A stretch of DNA of 64,000 nucleotides from Mytilisepta virgata (lineage: Eukaryota > Mollusca > Bivalvia > Mytilida > Mytilidae), in contig CM051514.1 of assembly GCA_028015205.1 (NCBI GenBank), positions 36,286,150 to 36,350,149 of the forward strand, written 5' to 3'. The position numbers and the translations under genes were made by a program. A model generated the notes under the pieces. It saw only the letters and a program-made list of their open reading frames with translations. It was not told where the DNA came from and did no database searches. Positions 22,584 to 34,616 of this stretch are shown here, piece by piece. The first letter of the stretch is position 1. Each line of letters begins with the position of its first letter.

Positions 22584-23365
22584 CTACAAAAGAGTTACTG
22601 CACTTTGTGAAGTTTACAATTTATACATGTTGTTTGCATTTTCAGAAGGTCACCAGGAATTTATTATGGGCATACAAATTCCAATTTTAGTTTAGTTCTA
22701 TGACCATTAAGGTCATTACTTCCAACATGTATTACAGCCATCTCTTCGTCGCCATTTTGATATCGAATGCTCAATTAAATAAATGTTGCAAATATGCATT
22801 CATCAATACCCTTTGACATGTTTGTGTGTATAATAATGTACAATGGAAAATAACGAACTCTGTATTCAATAGATAATATTTGACCAACACACTCCGGAAC
22901 ACAATTTAAATATTAACAGCAATTTCTATTTCATTTTTTCAACTAAAGATGTTATCAATTTAATTAAAAATATTTAAAATGTTCTTCTGATGAAAAAGTC
23001 ATTTTAAATTGAAAATCATTACCTTTTTTTCTTAAAATATATATGTATTTAGTCAAGAGGTTATGAACTAGTCAAAATATAGAGAAACGATACAATATGT
23101 ATTTGACTTTAAATTTTATACTAACGGTCCAAATTAAATGCCTTTAGAAAATATTGCAATTTCTCATGTATCCTTGAATATCAGTTTTCTACTATATTCA
23201 CTAAAAATTTCTTTTCTTAATTGTGTATATATATATGCAATAGACTTGTGCACTTCTATTCATTATTGAATAAAACTGATCTAAAAATATTTTCAAACCT
23301 TTTGATACGTATCTCTTTTTATTTCACTAGTACATCTATACGCACATATGAGCAAGTCGTATAGT
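22584..23365. other. Upstream region of the kringle gene, 5' exons not identified
   Basis: The next upstream exon should end in phase 2. No signal-peptide exon with acceptable splice sites was recognised in this stretch, which is AT-rich and otherwise featureless. Confidence 0.4.
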
Positions 23366-24129
23366 AAAAGGCTATCAATTTAAATTCGGGTTCAATAATG
23401 CGTTGTAATACCGCAAAAGGTAGATATGTCGAAAATAAGATATCCTTTGCTAAATGAAGCAGAAAAAAACATCGCATGAGAACAGATGCATTTCATATCA
23501 GAATGAAAGTCAATTAATTCTAATTAATTAATATGTAATAATAAACATACCCGTCTACAAGGTTTACAAACACAAAAGACAGAAGTACTGTAATGACCAG
23601 GTTCGTCGGTCCCATCTTTGCGGAGACAGTCTAGGAAAATTCAGACTGGGGCCGTATTTAAGAAGACTTATGATGTGGGTGTTACGTTTCCATCATTTTT
23701 CATTATGACTTGAAAATATCATATTTGATAGAAGATTTCGTTTTGTTGTCAATATAATTGCAAAAACGTCAAATTTATTTAGAATAAAAATTAATGAAAA
23801 ATGACCCTGTAGAAATTTACACTATATGTCAAAGCTGAAATTCGAACCTGACCTGATATAATAAATGAAGTTTTCAAACTTTGTCAAATCAAGAATTTAT
23901 ATTGTTTCTAAAGATTCTAGAGTCCGTATTAAAAACAAAATGTGTAGTCTATCGTTTTTGCACTGAGAATATTCAGAAATATTACCATGAAAGAGAACAT
24001 CTGTAATGGTTCCATGTGAATCAATGTTTCAGTGATGTCTAGACAATTTCAATATTGATAAAAAGTTTCATTTAGAATGATTGACAACAAAGCGAAAAGA
24101 CGTGTGTGTACATGTGAAGGTATATACGT
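23366..24129 (+). repeat. Dispersed repeat R1, copy B
   Basis: Second copy of 2986-3912, without the hairpin insertions. It keeps a single TATTTGATA at 23722-23730, the empty version of the copy A insertion site. Confidence 0.75.
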
Positions 24130-25129
24130 ATAAACACTATAACCGTTTAATTATGTCAAATTTATATACACACATTGCATGCCAAACATTGTTTAATATC
24201 AAAGAATTCAGATCTCAACAACTGTTAATGTTTTATTGTAGCCAGTACCCTCGAGCTCGTTATTATATATTTTTTTATTAAAAGAAAAAACTGAAACACT
24301 ACCAAACTGAAAACAATAGGATGTAAGTATAAAGTAATCTACTGTTCCTCGTATCAGAAAAAAATGTGATAAAAAAAGAAAGAAACATTCAAATGAAATG
24401 AAATAAAGCGCCATTGAATTGTACATACAAGTTCATTTACTTTCAATTTTTATTTTCATAATCGAAAAAGCTTCACATACCTAGAACATCTGTGAATTTA
24501 TTGTATAGTTTTATTGATGAAAATAGATATTCCATTTTTTCTGCTAAAACAGGATAATTTTACATCACCATGTCTCAATATTTCCAGGGCGACAGATGTT
24601 CAGATTTTAACTGAAATACCTATAGAATCATTAAAATAATAAATAGTTGCACTATTTGTTACCAAATTTACGTAGATTCCGAAATAGACAAACAGAAAAT
24701 TGACCGTTGTAGCCAGTGTTGTTCCACCGGTCCTGATTTTACACGGATGTATTCAAAGTTATCCTAGAAAAAGTCAACCATGACACACTTATCAACAAAC
24801 ATGACTTTTTGTATAACTGTTTAACCAAACGTCATGCTGACGCATTTATAGCTTATTATGTGTATTATTTGAGAAATAATTCAAGGTGTCGCGATTGGCA
24901 AAACATGTGGCATAAAGGGCCTACCAGTGGTAAAATCAGGATATTTTCAAGCCATCGTGAATTATTTCCAAAATATTCCTTGGCGATCCAATTCAATTTC
25001 TAATTAACCTGCGTTGAAAGTTAATAAACCTGGAAATATATAATTTTGTTACCATTCAGATTATTATACACCAATTTCGAAAAACATGTCTGTCGTATTT
25101 GTAGCTTAACTTAACCATTTTTAATTTAC
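24130..25129. other. Intergenic or intronic, nothing recognised
   Basis: No supported exon, repeat or RNA gene. The 64-codon frame at 24809-25003 has no recognised domain. Confidence 0.35.
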
Positions 25130-25335
25130 CTTATACGGAGCAGGAACTGCTTACCCTTCCGGAACACCTGGGTTCACTCCTGGTTTTTATAGGAGTTCGT
25201 GTTGTTCATTGTTTTTCAGTTTTCTGTGTTTATTTGTTGTGCTTGTGGTTGTTCATTTGTCTTCCCGGGTTTGTCTGTCCGATGGATTACGTTTTTTTTA
25301 TTGCTTCTTAGATATATTTGTCCTTCTTTTTACTT
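25130..25335 (+). mobile_element. Penelope-like element family B, 3' UTR fragment
   Basis: TACGGAGCAGGAACTGCTTACCCTTCCGGA...TTTTTATAGGAGTTCGTGTTGTTCATTG matches 55546-55735 very closely. RT sequence is absent. Confidence 0.82.
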
Positions 25336-27400
25336 CTTTTTTTATATAGACGTACTGCTTTAGCTATAGCTATTTGCTTGTGGATTTCATAATACTGGAA
25401 TACCGATTGTAGTATTTGTTCTAACTGTTCCATTTTCTTTCTAAGTATGTTAATCTTTTATTTAAATAATTGTTATGTAATTGCAATTCAGTTTAGGTTT
25501 GTAGTTCAGCCTAATCATTTCCTCATCGAACTCCTTAAATAAAAATGTTAGAACGGAAACTTGTCTTCCTTCTCTCTATATTATGGATAAAAACAATTAT
25601 CTGGTTATCATGTTTTCAATTTCCCTTTACCAAAGGAAAAACATATTGTATTTGTTTTTTTTTAAATTTTTCATAAGCATGTCTGATGGTAGTTAATCAA
25701 CATATTGGTATTCGATCTAAAAAGGAAAAAAATAAATAAAACAGAAATACACTTATCCGTATTACTGCTGTTCAAATATTTATATGTTAACGGGTTTTCT
25801 TATCTGTGACGTAATAACATCACTAAATCGAACAAGGCTGACGAACTCCAAACAACACTGTAAGGAAAGCCTAATTTAAGCCTTTTCCAATAAGTTTTAG
25901 TACGTGTCATCTACGTGGTATGTATACAAATTTTCTTTCTTTTATTTTAGATTATTTGATACATTATTTTTTCAGAAAATTATCAATTTAGTCAGTTTTA
26001 AACATTCTACTTTCGTTTTGTAATAAAGTGGCCATATTTAATACAAGTACACGTATGACACTGCACTATATAATGTAATAAAGACGTTTGTCTGTAATGT
26101 CGTAGCCAATAAAATGATAAGCAAACACTTGAATGAATCAGAAAGCAATATAATCTTTAGTTAGTACATCCTTGCTTTTGCACTGAATTTATATATATAT
26201 TTTTTAATTCGTATTTCATAGCTTCATTAAATTACACACATTTAATTTCCCAAATAATTTAATTATTAGTATCATTATATGAGTATTGGGAATTTCACCT
26301 GATGCAGTTATAAAGTATAATTAACGACTATACATTGTATCTGGCAAACATCTTATGCCACTATGGGAATTCATAATTCAAAGTTTTTGATAGCCGTGTT
26401 CAGTAATTGTCTTTGTCCCAATAAGACGCTAAAACGACAGTAAAATGTACCAACTTTGATCTGTGGCCTATAAAACACGTAAAACAGTATATCTGTATTT
26501 ATAATCATGATAATTGCTATTTTGTTTTGATTTTCTATTTTTATTTGTTTATCTTTTATCTATCGATTGTCATATGATATGGATTTTAGTTCTATATTTA
26601 GCAATTACATTTATGAAAACTCAACTTTCAGAAATGTTATTTTCACTTTCGTTATAGAGGTTAGTATAGAAGTTGTTATATGGGTCATTTAAAAAAAAAT
26701 GTGAATTTTTAACATTGCAAGATTGAGAAAAAACAAGTTGCTTGAATCATCATATTTATTAAACTTGCAAAATATATGATACTTCTTGAACAAAATTCTC
26801 AATTATGCAATCTTAATGACATAATATAAAAATATTATTGACACATTTTCGACTGATGGTGCAAAATTTGGTCCATGTCGTTAGCACATTTGTGAGAATT
26901 ACTTTACTATCAATAGGAAAAATGTGAAAAACATTTTGTTTGTTTCTCAAAGATACGTTAGTGGTGCTTCAGAAAACAATAACAGAATATTTAATTTCTT
27001 TGCATTAACAAGATAAAAATATCACTAAATATTGGGTTCTGAAAAAAACTATCTAAAAATAGATTTTCAAATGCTGCAAAAATTTACTACAATCAACACA
27101 AACTAACTGAAGCACTTGAACCTTATATTGGGCTTATATTGGGTTTTTGAATCAATCCAACACTTTGTTCTTTGATTACATATAATTTTAGTAAAACTCT
27201 ATTGTCATGATTGTCTATGGTAACAGGAACGGGCATCTTGATTATATTGCAAAACAACAACTCCCCTTGCATAATTGTTTGTTTTTTCTTAAAGATATGT
27301 TTTGTTTCATTTCAAGTATTTCTTAAGGTCTACATTGTTTATTCTGATACTTAATATGTCTATCCTGTTACTTTATTCAAGGTAACGGAGCAACCTTTCA
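25336..27400. other. Non-coding stretch
   Basis: AT-rich, no supported gene. If the 5' exons of the kringle gene lie here they could not be recognised. Confidence 0.35.
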
Positions 27401-27408
27401 TTTTTATG

Positions 27409-27646
27409 GCGGGGGGGAGGGGGCATGGAAGTTACCTTAAGTCCTGCCTTTTTTTCAGCAAAATTTCGAGACTGCCTTTGTTGTCACTACCTGGTATTGT
27501 CCTGCCTTTCTTTAAGTGTCCTGCCATTTTTTTCACTACATCTTTCATCCTGCCTTTTTTTTCTGAGGATTTTTGGTCCTGCCTTTTTTCACCAAATTTT
27601 GCATCCTGCCTTTTTTCAAATTTCTTCCATGCACCCCCACCCCCAC
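27409..27646. repeat. Inverted-repeat-bounded array of TCCTGCC(T)n units
   Basis: About seven imperfect units of TCCTGCCTTTTTT(C) plus 20-30 variable bases. They are enclosed by G7AG5-CATGGAAG on the left (27411-27431) and CTTCCATGC-ACCCCCACCCCCACC on the right (27624-27646). The G-rich and C-rich ends pair as an inverted repeat and the left end could form a G-quadruplex. Both strands are open as short ORFs, but these are low-complexity artefacts. Confidence 0.7.
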
Positions 27647-28929
27647 CGTTCTTTGTTTCCAAACAGTTAGCGACCCTTTTGAGAACGTATGGGTGTGGTA
27701 ATGCATAAATTTGTTGGTAACATGATATACATTTTAAAAGGGTACTTACTGTTTTTGTTATAATTTCGCTTCCGTTTCTTCTAACGTTCTATTGTTATGT
27801 TTGTAATTTGGAAAACTTGTTTTACTTTGATTTCATCATAGAATATATTCGTATTTGCAGGCAAAAATTATTGCTCTGCAAATTTCGCACCAGTTACAAA
27901 ACAGATATGCATTTCATGGACGCCAGCATAGTTTACTTTTTTATGAGCAGATATATAAATATCTTCAAGACTTTACTTTCTTCTTGAAATTCAATTAGAT
28001 GCTATTCAAAAAAATAATTTAGCCGATTTGAAAACATACAAAAAATAATTGAAAAATAAAGTGCAAACATGGTTCTCTCAATCCGGACAGTCGCAAATTG
28101 CTCAATATTCAGCTTCAAAATCAATTTATTTTGGATTGCAAGGAGAAAATCGTTCTCATTCTAGATGTGCCAATTTAAAAAAAATTGCGAACTTTTGGTT
28201 AAGCAAAAAAATACTGTCATTTTGTCTGAATTATTTTTTAACATAGGTGGACAGGAAAATGGACTTTTTTGGAAAATGATCCATAAAGCCTTTGAAAGTA
28301 ATTAATAATTGGCTAATTACCTAAATATAATATATGCCAAAGGGTTAATGTTAACTTCTTATAATATTGCAGACTTATAATATACACTTACAACATCGTG
28401 TTGAAGACTTTTGTTTTTGTTTTCTCTTGAACCCGGAAGGTTAAAAGGGGGCGGGAGCTGTATATTATCTTGCTTGTCTATCGTTTGTCCTTGTTTTATG
28501 AGTAGTTCTTGTAAGGGCATATCCACCAGTTATTTCTCATAGTATTTTTAATTGTCTGATATATTTTTTAAACGTCTTACATGATTGAAAAATCTACTGA
28601 GAAAAAGGTTTATCACCGGTCATTTTCACGTGCAATCTGAGAACAAAACAGAGAGGATACTGATTTCGAGACGCATAAATATAATGCATATATAGTATTT
28701 TTCAGACACTTATAAACTCATTATTTCATATTAAAATACAATTTTCCGTGTAGGATAGATGTCACATATTGTGTGCAAAAGCTGAGACCGCACTGTGTAT
28801 GCCGAAATAAAAAATACACCAAACTTAATACAATACTGTGGCAAAAAATTAGAAAGTATACTGCTATGTTTAATTGCTTTTAACGATTTCCCATGTTGTC
28901 GGTTTTTTAGCTGAACTGGTCTCATCTGA

Positions 28930-29860
28930 AACTACTAGGCCAAAATACTTTCAAACTTTACCTTGATGTTCCTTAGTGTATTTAGTTTTAAAATTATATC
29001 CGGGGATTTGATCCATCAACATACGTAGCTGACGTTGCTAAAAATAGAACATAGGGGTAAAGTGCAGTTTTTGGCTTGTATCTCAAACAATAAAGCATTT
29101 AGAGCAAAACTCGCATAAGGTAAAATGTTCATCAGGTCAATTTCTACCTGCCCTGAAATTATCAGACCAATCGGGCAGTCCTTTGTTAATCGTTAATTTT
29201 AAGGAAATTTTGCAGTTTTAGGTTATTATCTTCAATATTGTCATAGATAGAGGAAAAGTGTGAATAGCAAAAATGTTCAGCAAAGTAAGATCTACAAAAA
29301 CGTCAACATGATCAAAATGGTCAATTTACCCCCTTAAGGAGTCATTGCCCTTGAAAGACGATTTTTTCACAATTTTCTTGTTAAAGTCATTTATTTTTTC
29401 AAAAATCTTCTCTGAAACTACAAGATTTTCAACTTAACTCTACTTGAATGTTTCTTAGGGTATTTAGTCAGGGATTTGATCCATCAACAAACATGGCCGC
29501 CATTGCTAAAAATAGAACATAGCGGTGAAATGCAGTGTTTGGCTCATGTCTCAGAAATTAAAGCAGTTAGAGCAAAACTAACAAAAAGTAAAACGTTTAT
29601 GAGGTCAACATCTACCTGCAATCTTTCAGACGAATCGTCAACCAGTTATCGGGTTATTGGCCGTGAATTGTTAATTTTAAGGATATTTTGCAGTTTTAGG
29701 TTATTAACTTGAAAATCATTATCAAGACAAACTGTAAACAGCAAAAATGCTCAGTAAAGTAAGATTTACAAATAAGTCAAATTGACTAAAATCGTCAATT
29801 GACCCCTTGTAGGTGATTTTGCCATTGAAAGATTATTTACATGTAAACAGTAATTATGAG
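28930..29860. repeat. Two tandem ~470-bp units upstream of the RING gene
   Basis: Units 28930-29400 and 29400-29860 share GGGATTTGATCCATCAACA, GCTAAAAATAGAACATAG, TTAATTTTAAGGANATTTTGCAGTTTTAGGTTATTA and CAGCAAAAATGNTCAG. They are diverged, so the duplication is old. Its location 0.5-1.4 kb before the RING gene coding start could affect its promoter. Confidence 0.8.
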
Positions 29861-30323
29861 TAGAAATAATGGTCTGAAATATTATCAAAGATGTTTAGAG
29901 TATAATTGAAATTAATTCAATGATAGCTGTACAAGTAAGATGGAGGGTCAAGGTCATTGAAAAAATCCGTAGCAACCGATGAAAAAATCCCTTTTCTACT
30001 TGAAAATACCACATTCTCTGAAATGTTTTGTTGTGGCGTAGATTTGCGCATCCTATACAGTACATAAAAAACATAATCTAATATAAAGCAGTAGTATCTG
30101 TAGTTTGATTGTCACTGCCGTCACAGATCTTCATCTTAGAATGCTTTTTCATAATTACCTTATATAGGGCGATGGTGGTTAGTTATATTTTTGTTTATTA
30201 TAAGATATCATCGGTAATGAATACTATCTTCGAACGACCAGCCCAGATATTTTTTGTTACCCTCATTAATTTTGATGCACACCACTCATCATTATGTTTT
30301 AAATTTTGTAGACAAATTCCAAC

Positions 30324-31593
30324 ATGACAGAACCAGCCTTTAAAGGGTCTCTTACACTAACCACTTCACAACTGAAGCAGAAGTTTCTATCCTGTTCTGG
30401 GTGCAGTAATGAATATGATGACGTAGAAAATTTTGCCCGACTGTTACCATGCCTCCACTCTTTGTGTAACCAGTGCATGATTAATCTCTCCAAAGGTGGA
30501 TCCCTGACCTGTTATGATTGTGAACAGAAGTACGATGTTAACGGAGACATTTCATGTTTCCCCCGTGATAATACCCGACAAGATCTAATGGACTTTGTCA
30601 AGGTTAAGATGGCGCCTGGTGCAATTCTCTGCCAGGCATGCAAAGAAACCCAACAAGCCATTTTCCGGTGCAAAAACTGCTCCGAATTCCTGTGTGAAGA
30701 TTGCCAAATTGCACATAAGAAAACAAACCTCACCAGGAATCATGAATTGATAGAGCTCCAAGCCCTACAAAAGAAAGAGAACTTGGATGCATTTTGCCAC
30801 CAGCAAAGCTGTCCAGATCACGACAGACCACTCGAATTATATTGCAACAAGAAAGAATGTCAGAAACCAATTTGTTTTATGTGTGCCCTGCTTACACACA
30901 GACAAGAAGCCGGGCATGACATTCAAGAATGCCTCAAAATATCAGAACAAAAAAAGGATGGAATACGTAACCGTATCAGTGACGTCAATCAGAGGGGCAA
31001 AGAGGTTAAGCAGGTCATTGAAAATATTGGCTGTGAAATTCAGAACGTCAGAAGTCTGGGGAAAAAGGTTGAAGTGGAAATTGATAACAGTTTTGACCAG
31101 TTTGTACAGATCTTGCAAAAACGCCGAGATGAACTGAAACAGGATGTAAATAAGAATGTCCAAATCAAAGCCGGAATATTAGAAACTCAGCTCCGGGGTA
31201 TGAAGCAACACCAGAAGCACATCTTGGAGGCTACAGAATTTGGAGATCAAACTTTGCTGTACAACAATCCCCCAGCTTTCCTACAGATTGAAAGTACAGT
31301 TGTGAACAGACTGGAAAGACTAAACAATGATTGGTTTGACAGGGAACCTCATGAAGTTGCCACAATGGGTTTCACCTGTAAAGGTCTGGCCAATGAAATC
31401 CAAACCAAAGTGTCTGCAATGGCGAAGGTTTGGTCATCAAACGTTTACCAACCAAATACTGAAATAACACCCAAACAGAATATGGCTATACAAGACGAGA
31501 GTGTGACCTTCACCGGAGTTCTTAAGAACTACCTTAGAAAGACACTTTCAGAGGATGTCGGACATTTGAAGGCCACAATAACTGATCCAAACG
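30324..31593 (+). CDS. RING gene exon 1 (coding): RING, B-boxes, coiled coil, start of filamin
   Basis: Starts at ATG 30324 (AACATGA context). An in-frame stop follows at 31614, but the filamin domain continues only if the exon ends at AACG|GTACG (31593), which joins NG to STLDARVF of exon 2 in frame. Without splicing the protein would stop at 430 residues, inside the filamin domain. Confidence 0.88.
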
Positions 31594-34126
31594 GTACGAA
31601 TGTTTATAACAAGTAATAAGGAGCACATACTGAGTGGCGTTATGTGGGTAATTGTTCGGAAAAAAAATATCCATTCAATAAACAGAAGTTTAAATTCAAT
31701 CTTTTCTTTTTGTAATGATTTACGGTAGTGGGGAAATGATACGTTCTTGTAGTCGGAGGGCCTTTTAATTAATGTTAGTTTCAATCATTTTCATACAAGT
31801 AAGATATTTTAGGGCAAAATGAGGTTCTCGTAGAGGAATAAAGGGTTCCGGATAAGTCATTTCAGTGATGGAGCTTAAAATAACAAGATATTGTAAATTA
31901 CTGTTTGGTTTGAAATAGCTAATTCCTGTGATTAAATTATGTAATTGTTGTAAACATTTGAAACAAAGACAAAACAAGAAATATTCTAAACTGTTTTGAA
32001 TTATTATTTCATTGAAGGTTCAACACTCGATGCACGTGTCTTTCAAAATGGTTCCGAAGAATTCCGAGTGACATTCGTACCATTCCATGCTGGGATGTAC
32101 AAACTTGAGGTCTCTATACTGGATAAGTTTGTAGGTGTTCATGAGTTCGAAGTTGGACCACGAGAAAAACCTCAAGGTACAGTTAACTTAAATACTGTGC
32201 ATTGATTTTTAACGTGTATTTAGTTAGTTAATTGTGTACTTAATTTTTACTGTAAATTATACATTTAAATGATTCGTTAATTTATAATACATGTAAAATA
32301 TTTTATCTCCCATGAATTTATGCTTAAGAAATTGTATGAAAGGTGTATGTGGTACATTTTATTCCTTAATTTGAGATTTAACAATTCTATATATACATGT
32401 ACCACCTATGAGCCATAATGAAAACCTATGAGCCTTTATTCAATTTACAGGTTCAAACATGGATACAAGCCAGCTTGATGGAGCAATGAGTAAGTTTATA
32501 TTGAAATGTCTTGTTTATATACCCGTTTCCAGTGGAACTTTGATTTAATTGTATGATAAACATTCGGAGATACAAATTCGGTGCAATCTATGTGCAAATT
32601 TCCAGTAATATCACTGAAAAAGCCAAAATAATGACAATTTTATAGAAGAGATGCAAAACAACTCCTTCACTTCACGATAGCCTACAAGATCATGCAATAT
32701 GTAATCCGAACCATAAAAGATAATAACCGTAAACCATAATTTTCTGACGGACAATAATCCCACCAAAGGTTTTAAGCAAGAATTTTATTGATATACAGTT
32801 CCAAAGTCAAAACATATTTATTAGTTTATGTTTGGAGTCTTTGAAAATAAGATAAATGTATAGTGTTTGCGAGGTTTGCTGATAATTACCCAAGTCACTG
32901 AAATTACTGCATGAAACATCTGGAACATTCAAAACGATCTTGAGGTAAAAAATGGCTGGATACCTTAATTGTCTTTATAGGTAGTGGCCTATTTTCTAAC
33001 CATTTTCGTGTCTCCCGAATTCCGTATTATTACTGGCTACTAAGAATATACTTTCTTTCTTCAAATTATTCAATTTACTTAAACGAAATATAGAATGATT
33101 CAAGTTTCTTTATTGTTTTTATAGAGCCAGACTTCACATTAGAACGTAAGAAAGCTCACAAAGATGTTACAGTGACACCAGATGGAAAGACGTTTGTTAA
33201 CAGTCCTTCAGGTACTCTGACAGAATCAATCAAAGAAAGGTAAGTAGAATTTAACGATGATATATTATATATCTTAAAGTTTGAAGGCTTCGTAAGAGTA
33301 ATTCGACATTATAATTTTATAATATGAGCAACATCACTTATCAATTGAAGTTAACCGTTCTACCTCTAGCCCTTGAAGTATGGTTTCTTATTGCTATATG
33401 ACAGCGTTAAATTTACAGTTTTAAATTTGTGTAAAATCTATTTTCAAAAACCTTTAAAAAGTACATACTTTATCTTATGACACGCGTATTTATTACTTAG
33501 GGATTTTGACCAAATTAGGAAAAAATCCTAGAGCTACATATACTACAACAGTCTTCGCTAATTTCATTTAGATGTCGGCAGGGAACTTTTACATGTATAT
33601 CTAATTTTTTCTTTGGAACTTTTTTATCTGCAGGCTTCACAAATTCAAAGGAACATTTGGCACCCAACCGTTTGCTGGACCAGGGAAATATTACTACGAG
33701 ATCAACGTAAGGTACAAGATAAGAAGTCAGCTGGAGAAGAGCAATCTTGTTTTTGAAATCGGCATCGCTCGTAGAAATGAGATGGATAAGAAACACGTGG
33801 TGGATGGCCAGCCCCATGCCTGGTCCATGATATGTTCCCAACATGTTGACTGTGACGCCATTTGTCTTCATATTGCACGTGGAGGTAAATGTCTTTTTCA
33901 CGAAACCCTTTCAAAGAATGATGTTGGTTGTACCATGGACAAAACATTCGGATTCTTTTTGGACACAACAGGTGGTGTATGGCGCATTTTTGATGCTGCA
34001 AAGGGTAAGGCAATTTGCCAAATGGATGACGTTGACTGTTCGGAACCTCTCGTTCCTGTCATGTCTGGATACAACCCTAACCAAGTTGAGGTTACAATGA
34101 CATTGTGTGACGGCGATGAGGAGTAG
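30324..34126 (+). CDS. RING, B-box x2, coiled-coil, filamin, SPRY protein (TRIM-family E3 ligase)
   Basis: Five coding exons: 30324-31593, 32018-32176, 32451-32489, 33125-33239, 33634-34126. They total 2,076 nt, i.e. 691 codons plus TAG, with all phases matching. Residues 24-66 form a C3HC4 RING (C24, C27, C43, H45, C48, C51, C63, C66). B-box 1 is about 103-140, B-box 2 about 163-198, and the coiled coil about 205-305. A filamin/ABP280-type Ig domain (about 375-475) is split by intron 1, and a SPRY/B30.2 domain is about 530-690. TRIM proteins of this type are cytoplasmic E3 ubiquitin ligases that dimerise by the coiled coil; the C-terminal domains choose the target. RING to filamin resembles TRIM45; the SPRY is an addition. 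An acceptor just before the ATG (TTTTGTAG at 30303-30310) suggests a 5' UTR intron. The substrate is unknown. Confidence 0.9.
32018..32176 (+). CDS. RING gene exon 2: second half of filamin domain
   Basis: 159 nt, phase 1-1. Encodes the filamin signature STLDARVFQNG, then VTFVPFHAGMYKLEVSI and VGVHEFEVGP. Acceptor TTGAAG, donor CAAG|GTACAG. Confidence 0.88.
32451..32489 (+). CDS. RING gene exon 3: 39-nt linker exon
   Basis: A phase 1-1 micro-exon between TTTACAG and GTAAGT encoding a 13-residue linker (GSNMDTSQLDGAM). Skipping it would keep the frame, so it could be alternatively spliced. Confidence 0.7.
   Translation, partial: VQTWIQASLMEQ
33125..33239 (+). CDS. RING gene exon 4
   Basis: 115 nt after TTTTTATAG, ending AAAGAAAG|GTAAGT in phase 2. 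Encodes KPDFTLERKKAHKDVTVTPD, the N-terminal PRY-like strand sequence that usually leads into SPRY. Confidence 0.82.
33634..34126 (+). CDS. RING gene exon 5: SPRY/B30.2 domain and stop
   Basis: 493 nt after TTATCTGCAG. Encodes the SPRY core: GKYYYEINV, LVFEIGIARR, HAWSM, GFFLDTTGGVWRIFD and LVPVMSGYNP, ending CDGDEE and TAG at 34124-34126. Confidence 0.88.
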
Positions 34127-34503
34127 ACGTGCGCGGAACTGACTGACATTTTGTTGTAACTTTCTACTTTATTTTCCTTGTTTTGTATAACCTTTTCTGG
34201 TTTACGTTATGAATCAGGTCATTTTTTTCAAATATGATTAATTTTAAATTTTTTGTTAATTGTTCATTGGTTTTATTTTTTTATAATTCCAATGTTTGTT
34301 TTCAAAACATCAAATGTAGTTATTTCATTGGCTAACAGCAACTTCCGGTAAAAAGTTTATAACTTGATAAATTTCTTTCATGACGTCGTGCGTATGAATA
34401 AGGACGCATGCAATATAGTGCGTGAGGAAAATGTTAATTTCAAATGGAAAACGTTATATTTCTGCATTACTTTGGAATTATAAATAATAAATGCTATTTT
34501 TAC

Positions 34504-34616
34504 GGAATTTATCAATGTGTAAACTCGGGCTTATCACTCACAAACTTTGCATAAAGTCCTTCGGACTTTATTTAGTTTGTGAGTGAATCGCCCGAGTTTA
34601 CACATTGATAAATTCC
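34504..34616. repeat. 113-bp near-perfect palindrome with a C(UUCG)G loop
   Basis: GGAATTTATCAATGTGTAAACTCGGGC... is mirrored by ...GCCCGAGTTTACACATTGATAAATTCC, with two small internal mismatched patches. The apex is AAAGTC-C-TTCG-G-ACTTT, the exceptionally stable cUUCGg tetraloop if transcribed. It lies about 380 bp after the RING gene stop, so it may sit in the 3' UTR. It may be a foldback transposon. Confidence 0.88.

Noticed and set aside
27406..27708. ORFs on both strands across the pyrimidine array
   Set aside because: Open only because the sequence is low-complexity (Cys/Phe/Leu runs; Lys/Gly runs on the other strand).
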